A stretch of DNA of 64,000 nucleotides, from assembly GCA_027475525.1 (NCBI GenBank), contig JAMWFC010000051.1:1873205-1937204 (forward strand), written 5' to 3'. Positions 34,863 through 48,772 of this stretch are shown piece by piece. The position numbers were made by a program, and so were the translations under genes. Numbering within the stretch: position 1 is the first letter of the stretch; the number at the start of each line of letters is the position of its first letter. This stretch comes from Macrolepiota albuminosa. Taxonomy: Eukaryota; Basidiomycota; Agaricomycetes; Agaricales; Agaricaceae. The notes under the pieces are model-generated. The model saw only the letters and a program-made list of their open reading frames with translations. It did not search any database and was not told the DNA's origin.

Positions 34863-37559
34863 ATGACCTCGGTTGTACAGACAGAATATGAATCTGCACT
34901 TACTCGGAGAATTCTATGGAAACTGGATTGCTATATCCTCCCTCCTCTAGCACTGGTGAGATCGAGCGGTTTTACTACTTTGCGATAGTCTCGAGTGCCT
35001 TAGCTCTGGTTAGCCAACTTCATTGATCGAAGCAACGTAGGAAATGCCAGGTCTGTATACGCTTCTACTCCGCTTTTGGTCATGATGTAAGATGATGTAG
35101 GATTGCTGGTCTCGAACGTGACGCTCATCTTAAAGGAAACCAATTCAATATTGCGCTCGCTGGTATGTTCACAGAGCCTGCCCCACTTAATGATTTTGAT
35201 GGTTCATTGTGACCCAACCCAGTGTTCTACGTAACGTACTTAGACAAAACCTGATTCAGATTACCACTCTCATCCTTTGTTTACAGCTATATCCTTGTAG
35301 AAATTCCCTCGAACATTGTACTCAAGAAGGTGAAAGCAAATGTAATAACGTATTCATGACTGTAAGCCATCTCCCCTGACACGACATCATCAGCGATGGA
35401 TTCCTCTTTTGGTATTCCTCTGGGGCATTGTGACTACATTGACCTCACTTGTGAACAATATCATTTCTTCGTCTTCTGCATTCCATTGACCCTATTCCGA
35501 GGTACAATCATTTGGAGGATTACTAGCGGTAAGACTCTGCCTGGGACTTTGTGAAGGGGGACTCCTCCCAGGGATGGTCAGTTCATCCACAACGCTCCCT
35601 TTGGCTCATAATATCTAATGATTTTGATTAAGGTATTGTACCTCAGTACCATGTATAAGCGACAAGAACTTCAATTACGGTAATCATTTCTTTTCTTAAC
35701 GATCAACTCGGTCTTGAACCTTAAAGTGTTGGGATCTTCTACGCTTCTGGTGTGTCTGTGCTGACCACTGTCGTCATATCTGATGTGCTCATCTACTGAG
35801 TAGCATCACTCTCTGGAGCATTCGGAGGTACGCCAGGTGATCATCTATTGTGATTGAACTGGAGCTACTTTAAGGATTGCTCGCGACTGCGATTATCAAG
35901 ATGGAAGGTGTTGGAGGACTGGCTGGTTGGAAGTGGATATACGTGAGTATTTGTGATAATTTTCTTGCGCAGCCTGACATGTCTTCCTCAGATTCTGGAA
36001 GGATTAGCGACTGTAATCGCTAGCCTGATTTCCGCCTCTATTCTACCTTCAGATATAAGTTCTGCAAAGTTTCTTACTGATGAAGAGCGAGCATTTGCCT
36101 GTGCGTTGGAAATATCGCTTTCCAGAGGATTCCATACCGAAGCCATCATGTAGTGAAACGGTTACTTGCGAGCGACGTTACTATTTTCACTGGGCTGTCT
36201 GTCCAGAAACCACAGTCCGCATCCCATTCGACGGACAAGGGAAGTATGGAAAATATAACAAACTCACCCATGATTACCAATGGCTACTGTAACAAGAGAG
36301 ATGTCGAGCATCTAGAGCTCAGAGAAGTTGTCAGAGGTCTGGTCTCCCTGGACTTACTGTTACATTCAACTACACAACGTCGTAGGTTTGACCGATATAC
36401 AGACCTGGTCAACAGGCATCGCCTACCTTGGCCTCCTCGTCGGCTTGTATTCGTATTCTCTTTTCTTGTATGTGTAACCTCGACCAACCACGATATCTTT
36501 TTGACCGAGACACGATACACGAAGGCCAACGATTGTTAGCGGACTAGGATATTCTGGTGGAGCGGCACAACTGCATACAGGTAATGGATGAACATCAATT
36601 AGAGAATGACAAGACCCGCTGACTGCTGCATGTCCAGTTCCGCCATACGCTCCGGCTGTGGTCCTTACAGGTAGATTTCCCAATTTTATCAATCGCTATC
36701 GAATTAAACCATTACTGCAGTCATCGTAGCCGTGCTCAGCGATCAATGGAGTTGGCGCGGCCCGTTCGTTCTCATTTGTCTCCCACTCAGCATCATTGGT
36801 ATTAGAGTTCCAGCACCATTAAGCCTGGAATTCTGACATGCTTACCTTCAGGTTATATCCTTGCCATTACAGCTCGGACAGATAGTATCAGATATCTGGC
36901 GGTTTTCTTCATGGCTGCGGGAATGTAAGTATATTTTACTGATGCCTGCCTGATTCATAGATGCTTGTACCTCTCCAGTTACCCATCAGCCCCTTGCCTC
37001 TTGTACGAATACCTGGTTATCTGCTTTGAAATCATTCAACGACAAGTAACAGGTCCATTCTTCCTAATAATAGCAGCGGATACTATAAAAAGGCAACCGC
37101 AACGGCTCTTCAGATCGCTATCGGTAATGCTGGGTAAGGGGGATTCATATCATGAGACAGTTTGAACTGCGCGGATTAACACTTTGATGGATTAAAGCGG
37201 CTTTATTGCGACATTCGTGTACACTCAAGGTAGGACTCTACATTACAACCAACTACGGCCTTCACAAACGTCACGGCGCAGATCAAGCTCCAAAATATAT
37301 TCGTGGACACAGCGTCGTACTTGGTTTTGTCATTCTCACCTGGTTAATGATGGCGGCAAATGTGTTAGTTTTATATTTCTGTTGAATAGTAGCAAGAGAG
37401 TAACTAATTGATCACAGGAGTTATTGCTTATGGGAAAACAAAGCACGAAGGGAAGGGCGTCGTGATATCAATCTCGAGAAATACCAAAAATTATGGGACG
37501 AGGGAAAAACACGAGCGCCAATCGGGGACCGTCATCCTGAATTTTTGTTGACCCTCTGA
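34863..37559 (+). CDS. MFS transporter, allantoate-permease (Dal5/ACS) family
   Basis: Plasma-membrane 12-TM permease for organic anions, vitamins or small peptides; the substrate cannot be told. ATG at 34863 begins an exon with RRILWKLDCYILPPLAL, joined across a 47-bp intron to LWLANFIDRSNVGNA and then IAGLERDAHLKGNQFNIALA. Later exons show YILVEIPSNIVLKKVKAN, GLCEGGLLPGM, GIFYAS, LSGAFGGLLATAIIKMEGVG, GWKWIYILEGLATVIAS, REVVRGL, GIAYLGLLVGLYSYSLF, PTIVSGLGYSGGAAQLHT, QWSWRGPFVLICLPLSIIG, KKATATALQIAIGNAGGFIA and the cytosolic tail INLEKYQKLWDEGKTRAPIG, to TGA at 37557-37559. It is very intron-rich (well over ten). No stop or frame break was seen in the blocks checked, so it is probably functional. 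It converges on the IQGAP gene. Confidence 0.8.
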
Positions 37560-37866
37560 CGGCAAACAGAAATCTTTCTATATTCACATTAAGGACATTG
37601 ATTATCCATCTCAATAAATTTCAGTTGATCTTGATCAGGTCTGATATCTCAAGCAGGAAAAAGTGACTTTGTGTATACAACTAAAGATTGATTAGGATAC
37701 ATTGGTTTTGAGAAAGCAAACGGCTACAGTCCGTCAGTACATCATACAATGTCCAATTACATGACAGTCAAGTATTTCTAAATACGTGGGACGTCTAAAC
37801 ATAGTTTAAACATAGAACCTGACGGAAGTTTTAGGTTACAGAGGGTTGAAAAACATTAAACGGAGC

Positions 37867-40800
37867 TCACTTCTTGTTGATGTGATCAAGAAAGAGCTCA
37901 AAATTGACATTCACCTTGCCGTTGAACAACACAAGGGACGAACGCTTTTCGTACTTGGCTTGTAGCAGGTCCTCCATTCGAATGTCTTCGGAAGCGATTC
38001 GGGTGGTAACGCCAAGCAAGGTAGACTCGAGCCTCAGGGTGAACACTCCAACAACTTTAGATGACATAGTGAGCTGTATTTTGTCGAATTGCCGAGGAGA
38101 ATATTGATCAATCGACAACAGAATGCCTTTTTCATATAGGTGTTTCGCTGAATAGATGAAAGATCCGAATGGGACATTTTCTCCGGTCTTTTGAAGCTCT
38201 CGAAGATGATAAAACTGCTTCGTGAAAGGCAACACAAAACGTTTTTTTCTGATAAAGAACTATGAAATCTCCTTAAATAAAAGCATTATCAAACGACATA
38301 CCCTTTACCACGTTGCATCGTAGTCATGGCAGTCTCAACGTAGTTGTGATAACTATCAATCTGCTCCTCAAAGTAGACCTTCCGTTCAGCCAGATGTCGA
38401 AGCGCCTCATTCATGCTTTGCATTTCCTGTTGACGTTGAAGACGCTTCCGGTGCTTACTACGGACATCGCCTGCGATAGCATTAAGGATGCCTTGGAAGC
38501 CATCTTCACGAGAGATTCGCCCCTGCTTTTCCAGATCTAGAAGATTAGAAATAGCCAAAGCTTTAACAGCAGCGAATTTCAAACTGAAGTAAGGTTGTGA
38601 TGAGTAGTCAAGCAGAAGGACCGCATGAACTCACGAGCGAATGTCCTCGAGACGATATGCAGCATCTGGTACGAAAGTGGATGGTTGACGTCGAGGATAT
38701 CTCATTTGCTCGCTTTCTATTTCAGCATCCAAAATCTCCTCCCACATTATTTCGTCATTTTCGGTAACAGGCCGCATCAAGGACTCCAGCAGATCTTGGG
38801 CAGGCTGTACTCGTAATATTGCCAGTACACCACGTTTCGCTTGCACCCAAAGTGTCTTCTCTTCAGCATGAGGATCTATGTAGAAGTAATTCAAAACTAA
38901 GGCTTGAGCTAGTCAAAGATGTTGGCTTACCTCGTACATGGGCAAAGCGATTAGTAAGCTCTAGGGTAATGGACGTGTCCCTAGCATGATTAAGCTCTTC
39001 ACTTCCTAGGTGAGGCACTCCATCCAGCTCAGTGAGTATGACTCGTAAGGTATCGCCCTGATTCGGAGCCTATAATAAATAGTGCTTCAGGACGGCACAA
39101 ACTGAGTTCACTGTTGGGTACATACAACATGATCTAGGTGTTGAGCGAGCAAGCCATGTAAGGTGTAAATCTCATTTGGAGATATGTAAATTGGCTTGGG
39201 CTGCACAGTTATGTCGAGGAACTCATGAGCGTGAAATTCGGATTCGGCATCAGGGACGTCCGCAACTGATAGACATTGTCAAGGTTCAGCAAAGGTCTGG
39301 GAAAAAAGCTTACCTTGAAGTAACCATTCAGACATCTCTGCGATGGCCTTGCAAACGTAATCGTTAATTGGAACATATATGGGACTGTCGTCGCCAAATT
39401 GCCGGCCACTGGTTATCTGAGTGAGGACCCTGGAAATCTGAGCAAGATTCATCCGTGCTGTCGTACTGATGGTCTTTGAAACTATGTCAAAAGTCTCTGG
39501 CGCACTGCCAGCTGTGAGGCGCTGGCCTCAAATACTGCAATAGTCAACTTACACAATAGCAGGATTGAGATATCGGTAATACACCAGTCTGCCGATACAA
39601 GCCGCATAGGCTTCCTCTGGCGCATCAGGGAAGCGCTCCTAAATGTCAAGTGTCACAATTTCGCAACCAGAATACAACGTGTAATACTGACCCTCAGATG
39701 TACAAGAGTTTCCCGAGCCATATACCTCATATTGTATGGCATCTTTTTCATTGATTGCTTTATGGCATTTACAAAGGCTTCGGTCCACCACTGCAAAACT
39801 TGCAGATCTGTTGAATTCAGTCACAATTTGTTCAGTGAGTCGAGACTTGACTCACGACGAATATATATCGGTCGTGTGTCCGGGTCTTTTAGAGCGTCAC
39901 GGAAGCTGACATCCTTGATGCTCTTACTGGGAATCCCTGATTTTACTTCTTCCAGCTCAATTCTAGCCTTGTGGATCTGTCACCAAACCCGTCAGGTGTA
40001 AGGAAAAAGGATTATTCTTGATTAAACACACAGCTGAAGGGTCGGCCTCCAAGTCAAGGTCTTCGGAAGACACAATTTCACGGATAATATCTTGAAATGC
40101 TTCTCGTGCATATGTCAACTGTTTCGGCCGAACGTATTGCACTGCAATGTTGATATACATTGGGTGACCATGGACAACATCATCAATCGAAAGAGAAGAA
40201 GCAACTTCTTCACGGATAGCAAGCTTAAAAAAAGTAAGAGGGACGAAGCTCGAAGAAAACTGACCATTTTTACCTGGAAAAGCTTTAAGAGCAGATAATC
40301 CTCCCTACGATCTTGACCGTACCCGTAAAGTGTCAGGACTACTCTCTCCAAGAATCTCCGCGTGGCCTCTGGAGTACTCTCAGAGGACAGACGAATGAAA
40401 AGTCTGCTGAGATATTCGCCTTTCGATTGGAGAAGGTAGAAAAGTTGTTGATAAAGCTCCAGCTTTCTTCTCGCGGTTTGATCGATGGAATTCGGGCCGG
40501 AGAACGGATCGCCGTGTGCAGCAAGCAAGGTTATTCTCTCAGCATGCGACGCAGTACTGTCGGCTCGTCTGGCCTTGATTACGTTCTGAACGACGAGTCC
40601 TATCTTAACATCTAGATTGCTCAGGTCGTTTTCAAGCGCCTGGTTTTCTCGGATACTTTCGACAACCTTCTTTCGAAGGCGTTCAACCTTGATCTCCTCC
40701 TGGAAGTCGGCTTCCGAATCATCAAGAAGATGCACAAAATTCTTGATAGTTCCAACCGAAACATTCTTGCCCAGGGTTAGTTGGCGATATTGTTCCCGGG

Positions 40801-43800
40801 TCTCCTTTGCACGGAATAATGACTGTATCTTCACAACCTTGCTAAGATTGTCTCGATAGTACTGCATCTTGGCACGGAAAGATCTGCGGAAGAGAACGCC
40901 CCGAAACATTGCCTGTAGCAGACAGGTAACGAGATGACTTTGATGCAAATGATCTCGCCAAGCAGTATAATTCGAGCGTAGTAAGGCACCTCGAGCAACC
41001 GCTTGAAAACGAGTGATATCTGGCGCAACAAATTTCAAAATTTTCGTGAGCTCTTGATGTTTGTTGCGCGCTAATCTAGTACGAGCTAATGCCTGGAATC
41101 CCCCAATGGATACTACGGTTTTCACTTCAGATAAGGCTTTCTGGAGACTCTCGTGCCTTTGACGGGTAAGAATGGCGCGAGCGCGTGCCTGGAAACCGAT
41201 CACAAGTGGAGTTGTTTTTCGAAGTCCTCGAATCAGCAGGAGTAAACGTTTTCGAGCAAGGCGGGTGCGAACGACAGCCTGTATGCGCACAACGATATGT
41301 GAGACATCTTCTAATTTGGTCAACTGTGTCCGCATCCGACATCGCATTATAAGACCTCTGCAATGGGCTTGCAAAGCCACAAAACGAGTCTCATGGTATT
41401 CTAAAAACGCAGTAACCCTGGTAGTCCGTCGCCTGACAAGAAGACCGCGGGCATGGGCCTGAAACCTCACAATTGACAAGTGGACGATTGATCGTGAAAA
41501 GGATTTGGAAAGCTCTTTGTGAGCTTTCCGAACAACACGGGCACGTGCCACAGCCTGAAGCTTCGTAAGAGAAAGAGAGCTGCTTCGAAGGGCAGCTAAT
41601 AATCGGGAGGAATGACGGCGCTGTAAAATTCCTCGAAGGTGAGCCTGCAGTTTGAGAACATCTGGCACTAAAACTCGTATTGCACGGAGATGCCTTCGCC
41701 AACGCCCCCGGAGAATGAGACCTCGGGCATGAGCTTGCAATGATACTATCCACGGTGTGAGATTAGCCAACGAACGATGCTGCTGATCCAGCCTTCTGCG
41801 AACCAGGATGCCACGGAGATGAGCCTGTAGATTTGAAATGTGACATTCAGCCAGACACATGCTGCCACGAAATGTGTATTGAAGCCTGCGAGTTAAAAAC
41901 CCCCTAGCTCGAGCTTGAAAGGACATGATAGACCCCTCATTCTCCACAAGCAGTCGGTTGCGACCTAAAGAAACTCAAAAAGCCATTCGATACAGATATC
42001 ACATCCGCTTACGTTCTTCCTCTGATTCTACTTCAACCTCAGGTTCTTCGTTTATCTCCTTTGCAAGTTCACGACCAACGTTCCCAAAATTTGGCATCGC
42101 CACACCTGCATCCTTCAACCCTTTCTGTGTTTTCTGTAGCTGGTCATCGGAGAACTGAAGCCGCCCAAGCAAATTGCCAATTCGTTGGGCCATACCTCTA
42201 CGAGCGAGGAGATGACTGTGCAGTGTCAGTTGTATACCAAATACTGAGCGTATGAAAACAGACCTTAAAGCATGGATACAATATATGACCTTGGGCATAT
42301 TCTTTTTCTCGTACAAGTCTGTGAGTTCAAATACGAACCCCTACATCGTCCAGATTATGAATCAAATCAAGGAGTTTGATGAAAGAGATCAAAGGGCACT
42401 CACTTCAGGCAAACCAATCTGCTGGACAAAGTAAAAGAAATGGTTGATATTGTCCGAGTGTCGAAAATCCAGTTTCGGGGCCTGTGCATTGCATTGATTA
42501 GAAGGATAATTGTTACGGAATGCTGAACCTCACATCATAAATCTTCCTTACAGCACTTTCTCCTTGGAAGGCACGGACGAGTTTCGCCAAGACTACACCG
42601 TTTCGTAAACCATCTTCTAACTCTACTACTCCAAATTCAAGCTCTTCTCCCAGACATCCTTCAATCCACTGTTGTGCTTCTCCCACATGACAAAGATATT
42701 CATAAGCATGGATCAAGTGTCTTTGAGTATCTGGCCAGGAGCTCCCCATGACGAAAGTGGATGATGGTAGTGGAGAAGAAGATACACTTGGCGCCTTTAG
42801 TTGTATTCGTCCTGGAAGTCCAACGACATCATCTACATTAGGTATGGGAACTAGAGGTACAACCCGTTCCTGTTTCCAGCTTTTCTCAGACAAGGATTGC
42901 TCGAGTGCACGTTTGGGCATGTTCTTTGGTTGCTGCCAATCCGAAGGAGGTCCTTGGATTTTCTGTCGAAGTTCTAATGGCTCCTCCGCATCTCCACTGA
43001 CAATACGAGGAAGATGCTTTCCGAGCCTTCGTCCATAGCCGAGAGTATCGCCATAGGTAGACTTCTTGTTGGCCATGTAAGAGCTCCGATACACAGGTGG
43101 ACTCATTACAGAGTGTGTTGACGACGGCGAGGGTTGAGGTATATGAGAATGATTCGTTGATTTTTCTGTAAAAAGTGCAGAGGATGAACTCGAAATAGTT
43201 CGCTGAGGTTTTTGTGACGCAGGGGTTTCCACAGACGAATCGTTTAAAGATGCATGACGCTTGCGCGCCGACAAAGGTGATGGATTAAGTAAAACAGATG
43301 ATTTGGATGGCAATTGTAGTGCTGGTGGTGAGAAAGAACGTTCCGTAGATTGCAATGGGGGAGAGAGGATGTCCGGCGTTTTGTAACGTTGGAAGCGGTT
43401 TTCCGGCAGTTCAACTGATTCCAATGACGGCGCAGCATTAACAGCAGGTATGCTGGAGTGAGGTGCCACGGCCGATGACAGACATACACGTTTCGATGAA
43501 GATGAATTCCCCAAAAATGAAGAATCGTTTTCAAGAGTGACATCAGTCGTACTAGGCGATAAAGGTGAAGCAGTTATCGGTGCTGGCATCGTATGGCGCT
43601 TGAGGTAAGGCGGAGTTCGCTGATATTCGGCAGATGTTGTAGGCTTGTTAGGGAATGTCGTTGGCTCATGCTCAGGTGTGAGTGACAAGTCCTTGCGCAA
43701 GGCCATAAAGGCTGGCGTCCTACTTAACTCCTCATCCTTCATTTGACTGGTTTGTGGGGTTAGGTTGTCATCAAAAATAGCTTCTCTAGCACGCTCCTCC

Positions 43801-44051
43801 CAAACATCCCGTGTCGTATCGAAACTGTTGACGACCCGATGCGTCCACCTTCGCGTGTTCTTCGGCTGGCTTGACACCGTTGGATTTGCAAGAGTCCCAA
43901 TGCCAGTCTGTGAGTTGCTCCGTAACAGAGGGCTTCCTCCGCCTTTGGACGACGTACGTTCTAAGAGACGAGTTTGATATGCAAATGGACTAGAAGAAGA
44001 GTTCCTGGAAATCGTCGAAGCATTTAAGGAGGTAGAGTCAGAGCGATCCAT
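37867..44051 (-). CDS. IQGAP scaffold protein (Rng2-like)
   Basis: Cytokinesis and actin scaffold; fission-yeast Rng2 organises the contractile ring. ATG at 44051 begins a long disordered Ser/Pro-rich N-terminus, then a calponin-homology domain (HLIHAYEYLCHVGEAQQWIE, VELEDGLRNGVVLAKLVRAF, DNINHFFYFVQQIGLPE, FELTDLYEKKNMPKVIYCIH). Next come thirteen IQ-like motifs of the form LQAHARGLLVRR between about 41940 and 40830. A RasGAP-related domain follows (RFPDAPEEAYAACIGRLVYY, YLNPAIVAPETFDIV), then the IQGAP C-terminal domain (QFYHLRELQKTGENVPFGSF, MEDLLQAKYEKRSSLVLFNG) to the stop at 37867-37869. Most IQ repeats sit in one large exon. The extended N-terminus before the CH domain (about 410 residues) is longer than in animal IQGAPs. 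No duplication interrupts the gene. Confidence 0.9.
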
Positions 44052-44860
44052 TAGATGACTATTTCATCAGTTCTGTGAAATAACGCAGGACTCCACCATG
44101 CAGGTATCCGTCTGAAGTCTGAAGTATCAATGACCCTCAACCAAACTGGACAAACAACTCAACACACGAATTCTCGATGTGATAACCCAAGGTTGCTCCA
44201 AATCTTGCAATATACATTACGATCACTTGCTTCTACTTAGAAAAATTGCAAACTAGAAATGCGAATGTTATTGTTGCAATGGGAAAAAACAAACAAGTTA
44301 TTTCGTAAACACAAATTACATAAATACTATGGTTCTCATGGATGATTAATCATCGATCATCTGAGAGCCTGTGGACTGGTTAGACCTCGTTGTACAGCAA
44401 GTTCATTCCAGTCCTGACGTGGATACTCAATAAAAATTTGAGTATGTTCTACTTATTCCAGAAGAACACGCTTAGGGTTGCCTCAATCTTAGACTGGTGC
44501 AATTTTTTCTAACGATATATATTATTAGTGAATTTATTTTATCAACAACGGTGTATTATTACCACAAGTATGTGATAGATGATTAAAGGATGGTCCGCAA
44601 TACATAGAAATATTTCCTGCCCGAAGCTGTAAGTCCCCTCAGAACATGGAGAGTCGCAACCGCGCTAGCTGAGCCCCACACGGAGTGCGTAAAGGTATTT
44701 CCTTCGGAGGTGTACAATTTCTAACAAGCAAACGGGCTATATTATTACTCTGACATACTCTGAACTATCCCAGGCTGGAGGCCGACTTTGTGGTTTGTCC
44801 ATGTCCTTATCGTGATTACCACTCAAAAAAAAACAAGTATGTGATAGATTGATTTGTTTT
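44052..44860. other. AT-rich intergenic stretch holding a retroposon
   Basis: Between the IQGAP start and the Vip1 stop. Apart from the SINE-like insertion at 44581-44832, no gene is seen. The second target-site copy ends only 12 bp before the Vip1 stop codon, so the insertion lies in the Vip1 3' UTR. Confidence 0.6.
44564..44849 (+). mobile_element. SINE-like retroposon copy A, with target-site duplication
   Basis: A 17-bp direct repeat (ACAAGTATGTGATAGAT) at 44564-44580 and 44833-44849 brackets about 252 bp that ends in a run of nine A at the 3' side. These are hallmarks of target-primed retroposition by a non-LTR machinery. The insert has no open reading frame of note. At 44671-44715 it shares a core (GAGCCCCACAC, GTGCGTAA, ATTTCC) with the second plus-strand element at 49.5 kb. 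Its short A tail suggests an older copy. No clear Pol III A or B box was recognised. Confidence 0.75.
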
Positions 44861-47800
44861 CTAGGTATCTTCGCTGCCACTAGTGTCGTTTGGTGCAGCT
44901 CTCGCTTCGATCGTCTCGAACGGCGTCTCCATTTCTTCATCCTGCTGAACAAAGAAGATATATGAGAGTCACGAATGAGGTAGTAACAAAGTACGCGCAC
45001 ATCATTGCGTCGGTCAAAGTGTTTCGACAGCTTTTCAATGACCAGACTGTAAGGCAGGTGTTGTGTGAGTTTTCTAGGAAAGATCACTTATTAGCGATGG
45101 AATGTGACTTGAACTTCTATCTACCTTCGAGGCTGAACAGTTAGAGAATGACGAGCGTCCAAGGTAGAGTCGAGAACATTGGATGAATGTGCTCCTTCGC
45201 TGAGAGAGAGTCTGATCGAATATTCCTTATCAGATTTACCTCTTCCGTGATTTCGTTCGTAGAGCTCGAAAGTAATGTGTGACTATTGTAGTAAAGAGCA
45301 TTAATGTGTCAATGAAAAGAAAAAACGAAAGAATTCACTGACACAGTAGTCAAGTTCAGGAATTCGACGATTGGCAATCGGAAGGCCAGACAACAACACA
45401 AGATTCACTAGAGTGTGAATATGACTCTCTTTAGTAAAATATAAGGTAAGAGAGCTTTCCCCATTATTGCGAGCAGCTTCTAAGTCTTGAACCACGTTCC
45501 GCAAAAGAGGTAGCGACGTCAAAACGCCAATCTCCTCTCTAAAAGGAACAGACGCAATTAGTGACCATGATTGACTTCACCTTGACTCACTTCTCATCAG
45601 GGTCGATGCCGTACTCTTGGGGAGCTACAAGGTCAAATAATGCCTTGGCACGTCCATAAAGTTCATGGAGTTTTCGGTCATGGGGAGGATAAACTGAATG
45701 GTTTCGAGTGTGTTCGTCAAAGATGGCAAATAAAAAGGTCCGGTGATGAAGAGCACAATACTTGATCGTATCGTAAAGTTCTGAGACCTGATAGGCTATC
45801 GTCATCTGGGTCTGTTCAGTAAAATATGGACCTTGCTCACACGAGAGGGGTCGAATTTCTTCTGTTCAACGTCACAAAAATCCTCGAAAAGCTTTTCCCA
45901 CCTTTCGCGAAATAGCCACGGCTCATCGCCACAACACCTACAACAAGATAAATTAATGGACAGGCTCAAGGTGGAACAAGGTACCATCGCTCTTGTATTT
46001 TGTCTACATCCAGATTTTCAAAATTCCGGCGCATGATATCTCGAAAAGAGCTTAGTAACTCGATAACTTCCTGTGTTGAGGCACTCAAACAACCAATCAC
46101 TTCATATGTAGAGATCGACACACCTTGACGACCTCAACCGGCTCTTTTTTCATGCTCTTGGGCCATGTCAGCTCTGGCCGTTTTTCCGGCTCGCCAGGTC
46201 TCAGGAGGATCTTAAGACGCTTTTTCACATCGTCCATGAGGTCTTTGGCAGCATTAGAATCATCAAGGAGGTCCTTTCTAACGATAAGTCTAAGAGGAGA
46301 GTAATTGAAGAGATACTGTTGAGCTGGAAGGTTCTTGTTCATCATAGTATTGTCACCGTCTGTCACGAATTTTGCAACCGCTGTTGAAGACGGAGACGTA
46401 TAGCTCGGATGTTGCGAGCCAAGTAGCGCTGCAGCAAAGACTTCCGCAGACGCAATAACGCGACGCTCGGAAGATGTGAATATCTGGACGGTAATGAAAA
46501 CCGCTTGCGAGCTATGCATATTCAAGAGCTTACCTTGACATTCTGCAGGACCTCCCGATCTTATTGCATCATGTCAACTTGGTTTCCTGCATTAATACAA
46601 AACTTACTCATAATTGTGATGTCCTTCTTGAGGTTCTCTCCCAAATCTCGTGATTGATATCTCGCGGAATGAGTAAACTTAGAAATACTGTGAATGGAAG
46701 AAATAAAAACGCAAAGTGAAAAGATATTGACTTCACCTCCCCACTTAAATACAAGGGTAAGCTTGATGAGTTTTCTGGGCTGACCAGCTTGACGCTTTGA
46801 GTATACTGGTTTCAACTGTGCCTTAGTTCCAGGGAAATCGATTTTGCTGAAGAGGGCAGTGTTCAATTGCGTCAGTTTAGCAAGTTCCTCTCCATCTGCC
46901 CCGAGATCCTTAGCCTCCGCGACGGCAGCAGCTATGAGAGTCAATTGCTCCTTATCGCGGAGGATGATTTCTTCAGTTTCACCATTGAGAAGGGTGACGA
47001 AAGGCTCAGTCCAACGTTCACCGACGGGAAAATTGAACTTAAGTTTTTGCTAAAATAGTGTTAAAAGGTGCACTTGATGAATGAAAAGCTCACCGTACCT
47101 TCGGAGTGCGGTCTGCGTGACGGAAAACAGTTACATTGGCCTTCAAAAGCCAGGTCGAAGACTCCTGTGGTGGCGTATTTGCAGTTGGAAGGGACCGTTC
47201 GATAGATGCCGCATGCCTCATGCACAAAGCAACAAGAATGTCAGCTGCTCTGTCTAGAGGATAGATACGTCATAAAGAGTTATCAGCGTGATTTAGAAGC
47301 GTACCATAGTATGAATCATTCCCCTTTACGAAACTCCATCCATTTACATCGATGACATGACTTCGTTGACCATTATCACAACGCAGCATATCAAAACCAC
47401 AGACACGTTGTCCAAAACCTTCACAGATTTTGTCCGCCCAGCCCTTCTCTTCTTCAGTCAACCTTGTAATAAAACTGGAGAAATTTAGCCCGAATGACAA
47501 GTTGAAATATATTCATTAACAGACCGAATTTCTTTCCCATCTGTGTTTCTTCTAACAAGACCATCTACGACTGGAGATTTACGCGTCTCTGCGTGAGTGT
47601 ATTCCTTACCAACAGTATAGACTTTGATATCTTCCGAGTTGTCAACATCGATAAATTCCTCATAAATGTATGAACCATCCGTCCTCGGTTCATTCAAAGT
47701 GGGATCTAGTTCACTCGATTTATTGCCTACCTGGTAGGAGTTAGAGCAGGTATTACGCGGGGATGCGGGCACACCTTTCTGAAGAGTCGACGACCTCCAC

Positions 47801-48641
47801 CTCCACGGAAATAAATATAGACGTTGTGATCCTCGCCACTCACAGGTTTCTCCACGAAAGGCTTTTCGATTACCTTCCCGTCGATTATGATGGCATTACC
47901 ATCCTGTCGAAGTGAGACTTCTGGTGTCACACGGACTCCGCCGAGACTTATGCCTAATCTTTGCTTCATGAGTTCGACAAGCTCGTTATCAAGTTTTGGG
48001 CCACCGTCTCTCGAGACCTCTATCCGCTTTGGTGTTGGTATATTGAGATGGTCTAGAACAGCACCAACAAGTCGGCGATCCCAGAGAAGGGCTTGAGGTG
48101 TGAGATCGTTGATACAGAAAGGCCTCCGAAGTTTCACATAGGATATGGCTTTGTCAAGCGGAAAATCAGTCGAGAAGAAAGAAATGAGGACGTCGCAACG
48201 AGGCCAACTTTCCACATCTGGATAAAATGAAGGCCATTGATATTAGAACCTCCGACACCATGTAAAATTCGTCTTTCACCCTCACCTTCGTCCAAAATAA
48301 CTTTGTCTCCAAATACTTTTACTTCGATGGAACCACGAGCTCTTTCTACTAATCGCGTCAAAATTTCCCTCATGGCTTTGCTTCGAGCCTTGATGTCCAT
48401 CGCACAGACACCAAGAAGTATAGATTTCTGTGAGGGACCATTCCTGTTATTTGAAGTCAATGAAAGCAAGATAGTGAGGTGATCAAGCCCACTTCGTCGC
48501 GAGATCAAAAGCTGTTGATGATATTTCGGAGTAAGATCCAGTCGAGGAAGGTGATGATGAGCGCGTGAAAGTCGAACTAGATCGTGTGGAAGGCTTTTCT
48601 GGGGAATACAGGTAACGCGAATGCCGGTCTCTATGGTACAT
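44861..48641 (-). CDS. VIP1: Inositol hexakisphosphate/diphosphoinositol kinase (Vip1/Asp1, PPIP5K)
   Basis: Bifunctional enzyme making and breaking inositol pyrophosphates that control polarity, phosphate and microtubule behaviour. ATG at 48641 gives a Ser-rich N-terminus, then the kinase: [98 protein letters not shown] [50 protein letters not shown] then [17 protein letters not shown] (ATP-grasp core). The histidine-phosphatase domain has [55 protein letters not shown] and [16 protein letters not shown]. The phosphatase RHxDRTPK motif is intact. The last exon is acidic and stops at 44861-44863. It has many introns. A SINE-like insert lies just 3' of the stop. Confidence 0.92.
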
Positions 48642-48772
48642 TTATCTCAACCTCGATAAGTAGCGACACGTGGAAGCTAAGTATAGCAGCCCTACAAATA
48701 AACATGCAAATTGTTGCAACTGCCTCTATCTGTCATAATTGTTCACTTCAATACCTGTTTCCATGATAAATT

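Noticed and set aside
34863..37559. MFS transporter as a pseudogene
   Set aside because: The open frames are very short because the gene is cut by many small introns. The blocks I joined (exons 1-3, the KWIYILEG region, the C-terminal part) keep frame and family motifs.
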